Source of the DNA: Bacteroidota bacterium
GTDB lineage: Bacteria; Bacteroidota; JABWAT01
Direction of reading: 5' to 3'
Length of the DNA stretch: 35,680 nt
NCBI GenBank assembly: GCA_020161835.1
Contig: JAIUNL010000008.1
Location: forward strand, 148,552-184,231
Position 1 is the stretch's first letter. Each line of letters opens with the position of its first letter. Positions 6,788 through 16,402 of this stretch are shown piece by piece. Both the position numbers and the translations under genes were made by a program. The notes below the pieces were generated by a model that was given only the letters and a program-made list of their open reading frames with translations, had not been told where the DNA came from and did no database searches.

Positions 6788-9583
6788 ATGAACTTTAGAC
6801 AAATGATTATCTGCCTTCTTACCCTCACACTGTTAACATCGGTGGTTTTTGCCGGTTCAACCGGTAAAATTACAGGGACAATAAAAGATAAAACAACCGG
6901 TGAACCCCTGATTGGTGCAAACGTCATTCTGATGGGTACTTCTCTGGGTGCCGCAACAGATCTGAATGGCTATTACGTCATTCTCAACGTTCCACCGGGA
7001 AAATACACACTCAGAGCAAGTTTGATTGGTTACAAAAAAATGACCATTGAAAATGTGAGTGTTTCTGTTGATAAAACTTCAACAGTAAACTGGATTATGG
7101 AAGATGAGGCGCTGGAACTGGGTGTTGAAATTGTTATTGAAGCCAACAAATCACTCGTTGTCAGAGATAAAACCTCATCTGAAGTAAAAGTCAGTTCTGA
7201 CGCAATCGAAAACATGCCCGTAAATGACGTGTCTCAAATTATAACTCTTCAGGCAGGGGTAGTTCAGGATCGGGGAGGTGCTATTCACATTCGGGGAGGC
7301 CGGTCAAGCGAAGTTGCCTATTGGGTTGATGGCGTACCCATTACTGACGGTTTTGGTGGCGGACAAACCGTAGCAGTTGATCAGAATTCTATCTCTGAAG
7401 TACAGGTTATTTCGGGGACGTTCAATGCAGAATACGGCCAGGCAACTTCTGGCGTTGTGAATCAGGTAACCAAAGAAGGAAACACCAAATTTGAAGGGGG
7501 TTTTCAACTTTACAGTGGTGATTTTGTAACCGGCAGAACGTCTCTCTATCGTAATCTTGAAAAAATATCGCCACTTGCAAATTCCAATTTTCAGGTTAAT
7601 CTGAGCGGTCCTGTTCCATTTACCGGCAATAATCTCGGGTTCTTTATCAGTTCCAGAAGAAGTTACTCTGATGGGTGGTTGTACGGCCGCCGGGATTACC
7701 TACCACAAATGGATACCGTTGGAGTTACTCCAGTAAACGGGTTGGTTGTTCCAAGAAAAAATGGTGACGGTGAAATCGTCCCAATGAACAATCAGGAGCA
7801 ATGGTTCTGGCAATCCAAATTAATCTGGAATGTGGATGCCACCAAAGGAATGAAATTGAACTTTTCATTCATCGGAAACCAAAGAAAATCAAACAGTTAT
7901 GATCACGTTGCTCAGTTGAGTCCGAATTCATTGAATCCGGATGGTGACTACAGAAACATCAACAGGGGATTCCTGTATATTCTGGGATGGAACCATGCCA
8001 TTGATGCTTTTTCATTTTACAATCTGAGTGTTTCACTTAATGATTCCTACAACCATTCTTCTTTGTATGGTGACGGAAGTGAAAAAAATGGACCGAATGG
8101 CGGACCTGATGCACGATATCTGCCGGCGAATGATCAGCAGGTTGGTTCAGGAAGTTACACGTTTTTAAGAGCCGGTACACAAAACAATATTTATTACCGG
8201 ACTAACAAAATCTGGCTTTTAAAAGGTGAATATACCATTCAATATGGTCAGCAACACTTAATAAAAGCCGGACTTCAGTCCACTTTCAACAACATAACCA
8301 ACCATAATATTGGTCTTTCAACAAATAAAGATGCAAACGGGAAATATTATCAGTTTGTTCCTGCGTTGACTGATCCGGGAAATGATTACTACGAACGCAA
8401 ACCGTATGAAATTTCATCGTTTCTGCAGGATAAAATTGAATTTGATTATGTGATCATCAATCTCGGGCTTCGAGTAGATTACTTTAATTCAAACAGCAGA
8501 GTTTTAGCTGATGTTCGTGACCCGGATATCAACCGTCCAAAAAGAACTGAAATGCTGACTAAAACTCTTGAAGAACGAAAAGCAATCTGGTACAAAGATT
8601 CAGAACCTGAGCTTACATTCTCCCCACGCATGGGCATTGCTTATCCGATTTCTGAAACAGGTGTTCTCCATTTCAGTTTTGGGCAATTCACAAAATTTCC
8701 CGATCTGGTGTATCTGTTTGCCAATCCGGAGTTTAAAAGAAGTGAACAGACTACAATTAACGGACCTTATGGAAATGCAAATCTGAAATCAGAGAAAACG
8801 ACTTCGTACGAATTCGGTATTCAGCAGGAGTTCGGTGATTACCTGTATTTTGAAGGTTCCATTTTCTACAAGGACATCAGAGATTGGGTATCCGTATCTG
8901 CACCAATCAAAATGTATGGTGATATTGATAAATACACCCAATACATCAACAAAGACTATGCAAATGCCAAGGGAATAGTACTCAACGCCCGGGGAAGTCT
9001 TTCAAAAGAAACCAGCTATTCTGTTTCATATACCTATATGACAGCAGACGGAGTTAACTCAAATCCACAACAGGAAATGGATGCCATTACCGGCAACGCC
9101 TCACCTGTGAAAATACTGATTCCGCTGGACTGGGATGTCAGACACAATCTGAACATCAATCTGGTCTATAACCCTGATCCGGTTTCAATCAGCCTGATCA
9201 GCCGGTTTGCAACCGGCTTTCCTTACACGCCATCCTTTCCAGGTACATCGAGGCAGGGAAGTTCAGTTTTACAGGATCCGGCAAGAAACAGCCGAACACG
9301 ACCTTATACCCTCACATTTGATTTATTCAGTGATTACAGGTTTGAAGTATTCGGACAGAATATGACTGTATTCTGTAAAGTTTTCAACTTGTTTGATCGG
9401 GCTAATGAATTCGAGATTTTCACCGACACAGGACGGGCCGGGTCAACAAACTCACCTTCCGCAGAAGAAATTGCAGGACTATTCAATCCGAACCGGCCAA
9501 CAAGTATCCAGGACTTCCTGAAACATCCCGAATGGTATTCAAGCCCAAGGGAAATTCAGTTAGGTCTCAGTTATAATTTTTAA
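6788..9583 (+). CDS. TonB-dependent outer-membrane receptor with CarboxypepD_reg-like N-terminal domain
   Basis: A 931-residue outer-membrane protein. After a signal peptide (about residues 1-22) comes a CarboxypepD_reg-like domain (about 26-110; GTIKDKTTGEPLIGANV, then LNGYYVILNVPPGKY). A plug follows with IHIRGGRSSEVAYWVDGVP and SGTFNAEYGQATSGVVN, and then a long beta-barrel ending in an aromatic residue (LGLSYNF). Family knowledge: such receptors import ligands bound by surface proteins using TonB energy. The gene is 18 bases after the amylase and 15 before the next gene, with a GGAG Shine-Dalgarno sequence ahead of the ATG. Context suggests maltodextrin uptake, but the sequence does not show the substrate. 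It resembles the receptors common in Ignavibacteria and Calditrichota more than a classical SusC, and there is no SusD partner. Confidence 0.9.
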   Translation: MNFRQMIICLLTLTLLTSVVFAGSTGKITGTIKDKTTGEPLIGANVILMGTSLGAATDLNGYYVILNVPPGKYTLRASLIGYKKMTIENVSVSVDKTSTVNWIMEDEALELGVEIVIEANKSLVVRDKTSSEVKVSSDAIENMPVNDVSQIITLQAGVVQDRGGAIHIRGGRSSEVAYWVDGVPITDGFGGGQTVAVDQNSISEVQVISGTFNAEYGQATSGVVNQVTKEGNTKFEGGFQLYSGDFVTGRTSLYRNLEKISPLANSNFQVNLSGPVPFTGNNLGFFISSRRSYSDGWLYGRRDYLPQMDTVGVTPVNGLVVPRKNGDGEIVPMNNQEQWFWQSKLIWNVDATKGMKLNFSFIGNQRKSNSYDHVAQLSPNSLNPDGDYRNINRGFLYILGWNHAIDAFSFYNLSVSLNDSYNHSSLYGDGSEKNGPNGGPDARYLPANDQQVGSGSYTFLRAGTQNNIYYRTNKIWLLKGEYTIQYGQQHLIKAGLQSTFNNITNHNIGLSTNKDANGKYYQFVPALTDPGNDYYERKPYEISSFLQDKIEFDYVIINLGLRVDYFNSNSRVLADVRDPDINRPKRTEMLTKTLEERKAIWYKDSEPELTFSPRMGIAYPISETGVLHFSFGQFTKFPDLVYLFANPEFKRSEQTTINGPYGNANLKSEKTTSYEFGIQQEFGDYLYFEGSIFYKDIRDWVSVSAPIKMYGDIDKYTQYINKDYANAKGIVLNARGSLSKETSYSVSYTYMTADGVNSNPQQEMDAITGNASPVKILIPLDWDVRHNLNINLVYNPDPVSISLISRFATGFPYTPSFPGTSRQGSSVLQDPARNSRTRPYTLTFDLFSDYRFEVFGQNMTVFCKVFNLFDRANEFEIFTDTGRAGSTNSPSAEEIAGLFNPNRPTSIQDFLKHPEWYSSPREIQLGLSYNF

Positions 9584-9598
9584 TTTGAAGGTTAACCA

Positions 9599-12500
9599 AT
9601 GAAAAACAGACTCATAATACTTGTTTGCCTGATTGCCGGGATCGCAATTCCAACTTTCGCCCAAAAGCATGTTCCGGGCAAGGAACGGGGTGATTCGAAT
9701 CTCAGAAGAAAAATCACCATCGACGAAAATGAAATCCGTGCAGTTATTTATAATTCTGGTCTTTCAGGCCGGATTGACGGAAATGACGATCCGATTCCTT
9801 ATGAATGGCCGAAAGGATCAGGAAACCCCTATATCGCCCTCACAACCATGTGGTTCGGCGCAGAAGTAACCGGTGCAGACGGACGAAAATACCCGATTGT
9901 CTCTGCTTCAGATTACCGGAATGCCATTACCGGCGGCGGAACGTGGAATAACCAGCCTGTACCCGGTTACAATCAGTCAAATGTTAATCTTGATCAAAAA
10001 TTACGGATTGCAAACATTAAAAATCCTGGTTCCTGGCCCTCTACGTGGCCGGATAAATTGACCGATCCTGCTGATCCGGGTTGGGCAGGAAAATGGAACG
10101 GATACTTCGGAAAAGATATTAAAAACGCAGATCAGGAAATTTATTTCAGAACCAGTGACGACCAGAACAAAGCTCTTTTCAATGCCCCTGCATCTTTCCG
10201 TCCTGATTCAACTGATCTCAACCGTGGCGGACTTGGGCTAATCATTGATACCCGGGTTATGGCCTGGCAGCAGATTTTATTGAATAACGTGCTGTTTCTC
10301 ATTTATGATATTAAAAATGACGGTACAACCGATCTTGATAAATGTTCAATCGGTTTTTATCTGGCAGATTTCGTTGGTTTTGAAGGTAATGATGACATTC
10401 CAAGTTATGATAAACGAAATAACATTGCCTGGGCAACTGACCGGGATGGTTTTAATGGTGGCGATCAAAAAAAACCACTTGGGCTTGTAGGAATTGCTTT
10501 TCTTGAAACTCCGGGCAATAACAAAGACCGGATTGACAACGATGCTGATGGTGAAAAAGATTCTCCTATTATTACTTTAGAAATGCTGGTGGATGAGGAT
10601 CCGGCAGATGGGATTGACAACAATGGTAACGGTCTAATTGATGAAAATGCAAAGTATTTGAAAGATCAATATAACCTGACAGGTAATGGCTTTGCTGACG
10701 GAATTGATAACAACAATAACGGCGAAGTTGGTAATCCGGTTGTGACTCAGGCTATGATTGATGATGCATCACTGGATAAATGGAAAAGATGGCCAGTCAA
10801 TCCGGAAACGGATGTCATCCAGCAGGGACTTGTTCATTTATTGGCGCTGGGCACTGAATCACTTGGGAAAAAATTCAAAGACAACATTGACAACGGTGCA
10901 TTGTTATTGTCAACTCCATCAGAAAAAGAAAAGTTTGTTGGTGAAACCGGCAGTCCGGTTGTTACAACTGATATGGTTTCAACCGCCTCAGCAGATCTGT
11001 TTAAAAGGTATCGTGTTCCGGGTACCACAATCGTTTTATTTGATCTGGGATCTGAAGATATCGGTCTAGCTTATGCAGATGGAATTGACAACGATAGTGA
11101 CGGCAAAATTGATGAAGGAATTGATGAAGATATTGATGAAATGATTGATGAAGGCCGGGATAATTTCCTGGACGACGATGGAGACTGGAATCTGTTTGCA
11201 GATGACTTGGGTCTTGATGGTGTGCCCAATACAAATGACACTGGTGAAGGTGATGGGATTCCGACTTCAGGAAGCGGAACACCATTCCCTGGTGAGCCCA
11301 ACATCGACAAAACTGATGTAGATGAAGCAGATATGCTCGGTATCACATCAGTTGCGTATGATAATTCTGGAGATGCAAGGGATAATGATGATGATTACAA
11401 TTGGAGAAACCGGTTGAAACCGGGCAAATATGTTGATCCTAATGGAGTCGCCGGTGACAATAATCTCTATGTCGCCTCCGGATATTTTCCGCTAAAGGCA
11501 GGTCAGACTGAACGTTTTTCATTCGCCATTGTTTTTGGAAGCAATAAAGAAGCTGTCCTTAGAACCAAATCTCATTGCCAAACAGCTTACAACTCAGGGT
11601 ACAGGTTCGCAAAAGCACCTATTCAGCCAACTGTAACAGCCGTTCCTGGAAACGGAAAGGTAACACTTTACTGGGACGATCTCGCAGAAAAATCTTTTGA
11701 TGAATACATCAATGGAATTCTTCCGGGTCAGGGAAATGATTTTGAAGGTTACAAAGTTTACCGGGCTTCTGACCCCAATTTTATTGATGCAAAAGTCATA
11801 TCTGATGGCTATGGTGATCCAACTTACTGGAAACCCATGGCAACTTACGATCTTATAGATGGTTATCAGGGTTTCGACAGCTCTCTGGTTGTTAAAGGGG
11901 TTGCCTTTGATCTCGGCAATGAAACCGGGTTACAGCATACATTCATTGATACAACCGTTCAAAACGGACAGCAATATTTTTATGCAGTTACTTCTTACGA
12001 CAGAGGAGCAAAGAAAATCCAGATTTCACCTACAGAAAGTGGAAAATCTGTTTCAATTGATGACAACACAAAAGAGTATCAGTTTGACAGGAATGTGGTG
12101 CGTGTTGTACCCAATGCTCCGGCTGCCGGCTATGTAGACCCTTCAATTCAATCCCTTGTCAAAGAAAAAGGGAAATCAACCGGTAAAATCGGAATCCGGA
12201 TTCTTGATCCGAATGCAATTAAACCGGAAAATAAGTTCAGAATTGTTTTTCAGGATACGCTTGATTCAACTCCAAAAACTGAATTGGACGTGACCAAACG
12301 GGATGTAAACTTTAAAGCTAAAAACTTCAGTCTGGTTAATATCACTGATCCAGCTGCACCTGATACTTTGGTCAGACGCAGCAAGAACTTTGGTGAACAA
12401 AAAGTGACGGCCGGTTTTCAACTTGAATTTTTGCCGGAACTGAATCCTGGATCCATTGATACCTCCTTATCAAAATGGAACAAAAAGGGAATCCGTGATT

Positions 12501-13333
12501 TTCAGTTTAAGAAATATACTGCCGGAAATCCGAATCCTCGCCCAGGAATAGATCCTCCCCAAAAGCGGGTCTATAACGATTACAAAATCATTTTTTATGA
12601 TCACAATGTTTACAAAACATTTGCTACAACTTACAGGATAGGTTCAGTCAGAACTTTTCTTCCACTGGATGTAAATTTTGTCGTATTAAATGCATTAACA
12701 AATGATACAGTCAAGTTTGCTTTTCTTGATGCCTGTAAGCAATTGACCGACTCAACTTTTGCTGGTGGTAGTGACAGCCGATTCAATGCCGGTGGAATTT
12801 TTACTGACTACCTGCTGCTTTTTGAAAGCAATCCTGCAGGTGAGTTTGTACAATCCTGGGGTGTAAACCTGAACAGTCTGCAATCCTTCCGTGACGTCAG
12901 AAGTCCGAGGGCAGGTGATACGCTGTATATTTCAATCAAAAAACATTTCACTTCTGCCGATGCTTTTACCTTTTCAACAAAAGAACCGGGCATAGATGAA
13001 AGTCTGGCAAAAAAAGCATTATCTGCAATCAAAGTTGTACCCAACCCTTATGTTGGTTTCTCTACATTTGAAAAGAAAAACCAATACCGGAGTGGAAGGG
13101 GAGACAGAGAAATTCATTTTATCAAACTTCCCAAAACCTGTACCATCCGCATTTTTAATGTGGCGGGTGAACTGGTTAAAACCATCGACCACAACTCAAC
13201 ACTTGATAACGGTACTGCAAACTGGAATCTGGTAACAGATGAAAATCTACCGGTTTCATACGGGGTTTACATTTATCAGGTTGATGCGGGTTCTGTGGGT
13301 ACTCACATTGGCAAGTTTGCCGTTATTAAATAA
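9599..13333 (+). CDS. Large secreted protein with calcium-loop-like repeats and C-terminal sorting-type domain
   Basis: A 1244-residue protein with a signal peptide ending near FAQ (residues 1-21). The centre carries DxDxDG-like loops, such as DNDADGEKD (about 314), DNNGNGLIDE (about 340), DNNNNGE (about 369) and an IDE-rich run (about 500-515) coded by a 12-bp tandem repeat, then DDDGDW. These resemble thrombospondin type 3 or dockerin-type calcium loops. From about residue 677 there is a fibronectin III-like segment (VTLYWDD ... FEGYKVYRAS). The last 100 residues (VVPNPYVG ... IRIFNVAGELVKTI ... GVYIYQV) resemble the beta-sandwich of T9SS C-terminal domains. It is likely cell-surface or secreted. 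Similar proteins sit between TonB receptors and PorV-like proteins in FCB genomes, but a precise function is not known to me. Confidence 0.85.
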   Translation: MKNRLIILVCLIAGIAIPTFAQKHVPGKERGDSNLRRKITIDENEIRAVIYNSGLSGRIDGNDDPIPYEWPKGSGNPYIALTTMWFGAEVTGADGRKYPIVSASDYRNAITGGGTWNNQPVPGYNQSNVNLDQKLRIANIKNPGSWPSTWPDKLTDPADPGWAGKWNGYFGKDIKNADQEIYFRTSDDQNKALFNAPASFRPDSTDLNRGGLGLIIDTRVMAWQQILLNNVLFLIYDIKNDGTTDLDKCSIGFYLADFVGFEGNDDIPSYDKRNNIAWATDRDGFNGGDQKKPLGLVGIAFLETPGNNKDRIDNDADGEKDSPIITLEMLVDEDPADGIDNNGNGLIDENAKYLKDQYNLTGNGFADGIDNNNNGEVGNPVVTQAMIDDASLDKWKRWPVNPETDVIQQGLVHLLALGTESLGKKFKDNIDNGALLLSTPSEKEKFVGETGSPVVTTDMVSTASADLFKRYRVPGTTIVLFDLGSEDIGLAYADGIDNDSDGKIDEGIDEDIDEMIDEGRDNFLDDDGDWNLFADDLGLDGVPNTNDTGEGDGIPTSGSGTPFPGEPNIDKTDVDEADMLGITSVAYDNSGDARDNDDDYNWRNRLKPGKYVDPNGVAGDNNLYVASGYFPLKAGQTERFSFAIVFGSNKEAVLRTKSHCQTAYNSGYRFAKAPIQPTVTAVPGNGKVTLYWDDLAEKSFDEYINGILPGQGNDFEGYKVYRASDPNFIDAKVISDGYGDPTYWKPMATYDLIDGYQGFDSSLVVKGVAFDLGNETGLQHTFIDTTVQNGQQYFYAVTSYDRGAKKIQISPTESGKSVSIDDNTKEYQFDRNVVRVVPNAPAAGYVDPSIQSLVKEKGKSTGKIGIRILDPNAIKPENKFRIVFQDTLDSTPKTELDVTKRDVNFKAKNFSLVNITDPAAPDTLVRRSKNFGEQKVTAGFQLEFLPELNPGSIDTSLSKWNKKGIRDFQFKKYTAGNPNPRPGIDPPQKRVYNDYKIIFYDHNVYKTFATTYRIGSVRTFLPLDVNFVVLNALTNDTVKFAFLDACKQLTDSTFAGGSDSRFNAGGIFTDYLLLFESNPAGEFVQSWGVNLNSLQSFRDVRSPRAGDTLYISIKKHFTSADAFTFSTKEPGIDESLAKKALSAIKVVPNPYVGFSTFEKKNQYRSGRGDREIHFIKLPKTCTIRIFNVAGELVKTIDHNSTLDNGTANWNLVTDENLPVSYGVYIYQVDAGSVGTHIGKFAVIK
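11108..11155 (+). repeat. 12-bp tandem repeat coding for I-D-E-x units
   Basis: GATGAA recurs at 11111, 11123, 11135 and 11147, exactly 12 bases apart, with ATT or AATT in front of each copy. It encodes KIDEGIDEDIDEMIDEG within the calcium-loop region of the 1244-aa protein. Copy-number change would alter the acidic stretch without breaking the frame. Confidence 0.8.
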
Positions 13334-13344
13334 GGAATCAGTAA

Positions 13345-14367
13345 ATGAAAAAGATCATCATCCTTACTTTGTGTGCTTCGTTAACTGCTTTTTCAGCAGC
13401 ATTATCAGGCGGAATTTCAAAAGTTGGAACGACATCGGCATCCTTCCTGAAAAATCCGGTAGGAGCACGGGCACTAGCAATGGGCGGAGCTTATTCCTCG
13501 ATTGCAAATGATGCAACTGCTGCTTACTGGAACCCGGCAATGCTGGGTTTGATAACCAATTTTTCTGCGGATGTGAGTCATTCAAAACTCCTGGCCGAAC
13601 TGAACACCAACTATTTTGGTGCTGCATTCGCCATGGGTTCGCTGGGAACCGGTGCCATTTCAGTTCTTACTTTGGGCATGGACGAGATGGATGTTACGAC
13701 TGAGCAGTACCAGGATGGCACCGGTGAAATCTTCAATGCCGGAAGTTATGCAGTCACGTTTTCTTACGGAAAATTTATAACCGACCGGTTTGCAATTGGT
13801 GGTTCTGCCCGGTACGTGAATGAATACATCTGGAACTCTGAATCTCAGGCATTTGCCTTCGATATTGGTTCCTATTTTGTCACCCCATTCTGGGATACCA
13901 AATTTTCGGCCGTGGTTTTCAATTATGGGTCAAAAATGCAGATGACCGGGGAAGATTTACTTACCTACGTAAGCAACAATTCAGGTAAAAACGGTGCCAA
14001 TGACCGTATTGAAGCCACTGTAAAAACGGATAAATTCGAAATGCCGATTATTCTCCGGACAGGAATTTCAAACGATTTTAAAATCACTGACTATACCAAA
14101 ATACTCTTAGCCGCTGATGCCGTTTATTCAAACGATAATACACCGGGAGTCAATCTTGGGACTGAACTTGCTTTCTGGGGGGATTTAATCAAACTCAGAG
14201 GCGGTCTCAGAAATCTGTTCCAGGATAACCGGACAGACACTTTTTCACTCGGGATGGGGCTTAGTTATGACGCTTTTGAGTCGGTTCCAATCTCAATAGA
14301 TTATGCCTACATGGGGCATAAATATCTGGATGCCGTTCAAATGTTCTCATTTGGCGTGAAATTCTGA
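13345..14367 (+). CDS. PorV/PorQ-like (UPF0164) outer-membrane protein
   Basis: A 340-residue beta-barrel protein with signal peptide (about residues 1-19) and the family start pattern SFLKNPVGARALAMGGAYSS, then IANDATAAYWNPAML. Alternating hydrophobic strands fill the rest and the protein ends in a Phe-rich strand (FSFGVKF). Known members include PorV, the T9SS shuttle or anchoring protein, and a broader group of unknown role. It starts 11 bases after the previous gene with TAAGGAA as ribosome binding site and is followed by a gene with a T9SS sorting domain. A role in export or attachment of the two large secreted neighbours is therefore a reasonable inference, not a proven one. Confidence 0.85.
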   Translation: MKKIIILTLCASLTAFSAALSGGISKVGTTSASFLKNPVGARALAMGGAYSSIANDATAAYWNPAMLGLITNFSADVSHSKLLAELNTNYFGAAFAMGSLGTGAISVLTLGMDEMDVTTEQYQDGTGEIFNAGSYAVTFSYGKFITDRFAIGGSARYVNEYIWNSESQAFAFDIGSYFVTPFWDTKFSAVVFNYGSKMQMTGEDLLTYVSNNSGKNGANDRIEATVKTDKFEMPIILRTGISNDFKITDYTKILLAADAVYSNDNTPGVNLGTELAFWGDLIKLRGGLRNLFQDNRTDTFSLGMGLSYDAFESVPISIDYAYMGHKYLDAVQMFSFGVKF

Positions 14368-14406
14368 TTTTTACCAACCAACACAAACACAAAACAAGGA
14401 GCTAAC

Positions 14407-16341
14407 ATGAATACCAGGGGTATCGTTCGTCATGCTGCAACACTGATCTTCGGGTCTTTGTTACTTGCAGGATCTGCCTTCGCTCAGGATTCAGTCAACG
14501 TTCATTTTATCGTGAACACGGCTGCCATTCCTGACACAATCAATAAAAATGCTTTGGTTTCGCTCAGGGGCGGAAGTGCCTACTACGGTGACTGGAGTTT
14601 AACCACAAAAAATGCCATGAGCCAGATCAGCGGTGATTATTGGGGTCTTACCATTAAAATGAAAAAAGGGGACGTAACCGGTACCTTTAAACCGGTAACC
14701 GTTACCAATAGTGGAACCGGATGGGATATGTCTGACCGCAATATCGGACCTGCTCCGTCACAAGACTCTACCGTTATGCTTTTTGCAAATGGTGCCAACA
14801 CCTATCCCGGAAATGATCCGTTGAATCCAGGCAATAAAGGGGATTCTGTTGCCGTTCTTTTCAGAGTCAATGTGGGTTCTGTTGCCGATTTTGATGCTGC
14901 CCTTGACCATATTTTGGTTGCCGGTGAAGCAGTGCAATTGGGTCCATGGGGTGCAACAAAAACTGAATTGGTTCAGGAAAGTAATCATAAAGACGGACCA
15001 ACCTACAAGGGTACCAAGTTTTTCAGCAAAGTAGTTTTATTGCCAAAATCAAAAGTGGGAATCACAATCCCGTACAAGTTTATTATTAAACGGGGCGGAA
15101 CCATCCGCACATGGGAAGAAGGAATCATTGACAATAAAGATGGTAACCGCTATTTCACATTGAAAGGCGATACTACCCTGATGTGGAAATATTTTGGTGA
15201 TAAAAAGGAAATTTCCAATATTGCTACTGCAAATATTACTTTTCAGGTTGATGTAACAGGGATTGAAACCCTCGGCTTATTCCGCAGGGATCAGGATACT
15301 TTAACGGTTCCAGGTCAATTCAATACCTGGAATTCTTCTGGAACAGTGGGTAATATAATGGAAGCCGATCCGTTTAATCCTTATATCTACAGTTATACCC
15401 GCTCATTTACTGAAGAGCCAGGAACCGTTATTTCATATAAAACCTACATTAAAAACACAGGGATCTTCCCGAGAACCAATATGGGATGGCTGGAATCAGG
15501 TTTCAGAGGTGGCGCCAATTATACTTTTAAATTTACCGGTACAGACACAGAATTACCACTGGAGTATGCCTATGATGCCCATCCTGATGGGATCATTCCT
15601 GCAGGTTCTACGGTAAATCTTACAGTTAATGTAGACATGAGGGATGAAATTAAAAAAACGGCTGCACCTTTTGTAATTGGTGTTGACACCGTTTTTATAA
15701 ATGGACCCGATCCGATTTATTCTTTCATACAGAACCGTAACGGGAATACTCTCTTTAATACTGGCGAAACAGGAATTCAAAAGAAATTGTTTCTCTCTGA
15801 TGATAACAATGACTCCATTTATACATTGACCTTTCCGGTAGTGGGACCAGCCAGAAATGGATTTATTTATGGGTATGCTTACCAGGGGAAAGATGAGGGT
15901 AATAATGGATATGATTCTCCAAATCGTTACCGGGTGAGATACATCAAAAACAATGGGGTGGGCAATTGGCCTTCAAACTACACCTTCCCAACAGACAAAT
16001 TTGGCAAGGAATACTTTATCAAGGAAGATTCACCTGAAGGAATATATGTTGGTGTGGATGAAAACGGAAACAAAGCTACTGCTTTTGAACTGAATCAAAA
16101 CTACCCGAATCCGTTCAACCCGGCAACCACCGTTCCTTTTTCTCTGCCATCTGCAGGAAAAGCAACCTTTGACGTGTTCAACATTCTCGGACAAAAAGTG
16201 ATGACCCAAAATTTCGTTGCTAACGCTGCCGGAAAGTATTCTGTTTCCTTTAATGGTCAGAATATGGCTTCTGGTATTTATCTGGTTAAAATGAGTTTTG
16301 GTGATATGAACAAGACCATCAAAATGATGCTTGTGAAGTAA
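14407..16341 (+). CDS. Secreted starch-binding-like multidomain protein with T9SS type A sorting domain
   Basis: A 644-residue secreted protein. A signal peptide ends at about residue 27 (AFAQ). Four consecutive beta-sandwich-like modules each open with a similar strand: VHFIVNT (32), VLFRVNV (150), ITFQVDV (277) and LTVNVDM (405). The third contains VPGQFNTWN (301-309), a motif seen in starch-binding CBM20/CBM48 and SusE/SusF-type modules. The last 90 residues are a T9SS type A sorting domain with ELNQNYPNPFNP (561-572), FDVFNILGQKV and GIYLVKM. It is the last gene of the amylase operon, with AAGGAG before its ATG. The likely role is to capture starch or glycogen at the cell surface for the amylase and TonB receptor. 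Module identity is from motif resemblance only. Confidence 0.85.
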   Translation: MNTRGIVRHAATLIFGSLLLAGSAFAQDSVNVHFIVNTAAIPDTINKNALVSLRGGSAYYGDWSLTTKNAMSQISGDYWGLTIKMKKGDVTGTFKPVTVTNSGTGWDMSDRNIGPAPSQDSTVMLFANGANTYPGNDPLNPGNKGDSVAVLFRVNVGSVADFDAALDHILVAGEAVQLGPWGATKTELVQESNHKDGPTYKGTKFFSKVVLLPKSKVGITIPYKFIIKRGGTIRTWEEGIIDNKDGNRYFTLKGDTTLMWKYFGDKKEISNIATANITFQVDVTGIETLGLFRRDQDTLTVPGQFNTWNSSGTVGNIMEADPFNPYIYSYTRSFTEEPGTVISYKTYIKNTGIFPRTNMGWLESGFRGGANYTFKFTGTDTELPLEYAYDAHPDGIIPAGSTVNLTVNVDMRDEIKKTAAPFVIGVDTVFINGPDPIYSFIQNRNGNTLFNTGETGIQKKLFLSDDNNDSIYTLTFPVVGPARNGFIYGYAYQGKDEGNNGYDSPNRYRVRYIKNNGVGNWPSNYTFPTDKFGKEYFIKEDSPEGIYVGVDENGNKATAFELNQNYPNPFNPATTVPFSLPSAGKATFDVFNILGQKVMTQNFVANAAGKYSVSFNGQNMASGIYLVKMSFGDMNKTIKMMLVK

Positions 16342-16368
16342 AACTCACAAACTTCCTCCACGAGAGAA

Positions 16369-16400
16369 GGGGTCGGTCTGTGAAGGCCGCCCCCTTTTTT
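16369..16400 (+). terminator. Rho-independent terminator of the amylase operon
   Basis: GGGGTCGG (16369-16376), a 10-base loop, CCGCCCCC (16387-16394) and six T. Seven of the eight stem positions pair. It ends the 4838-16341 operon and stops read-through into the convergent lipoprotein gene. Confidence 0.8.
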
Positions 16401-16402
16401 AT

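Noticed and set aside
11001..11346. Minus-strand frames of 91 and 94 residues rich in Ser/His opposite the calcium-loop region
   Set aside because: Their odd composition is the mirror image of the repetitive Asp codons on the plus strand.
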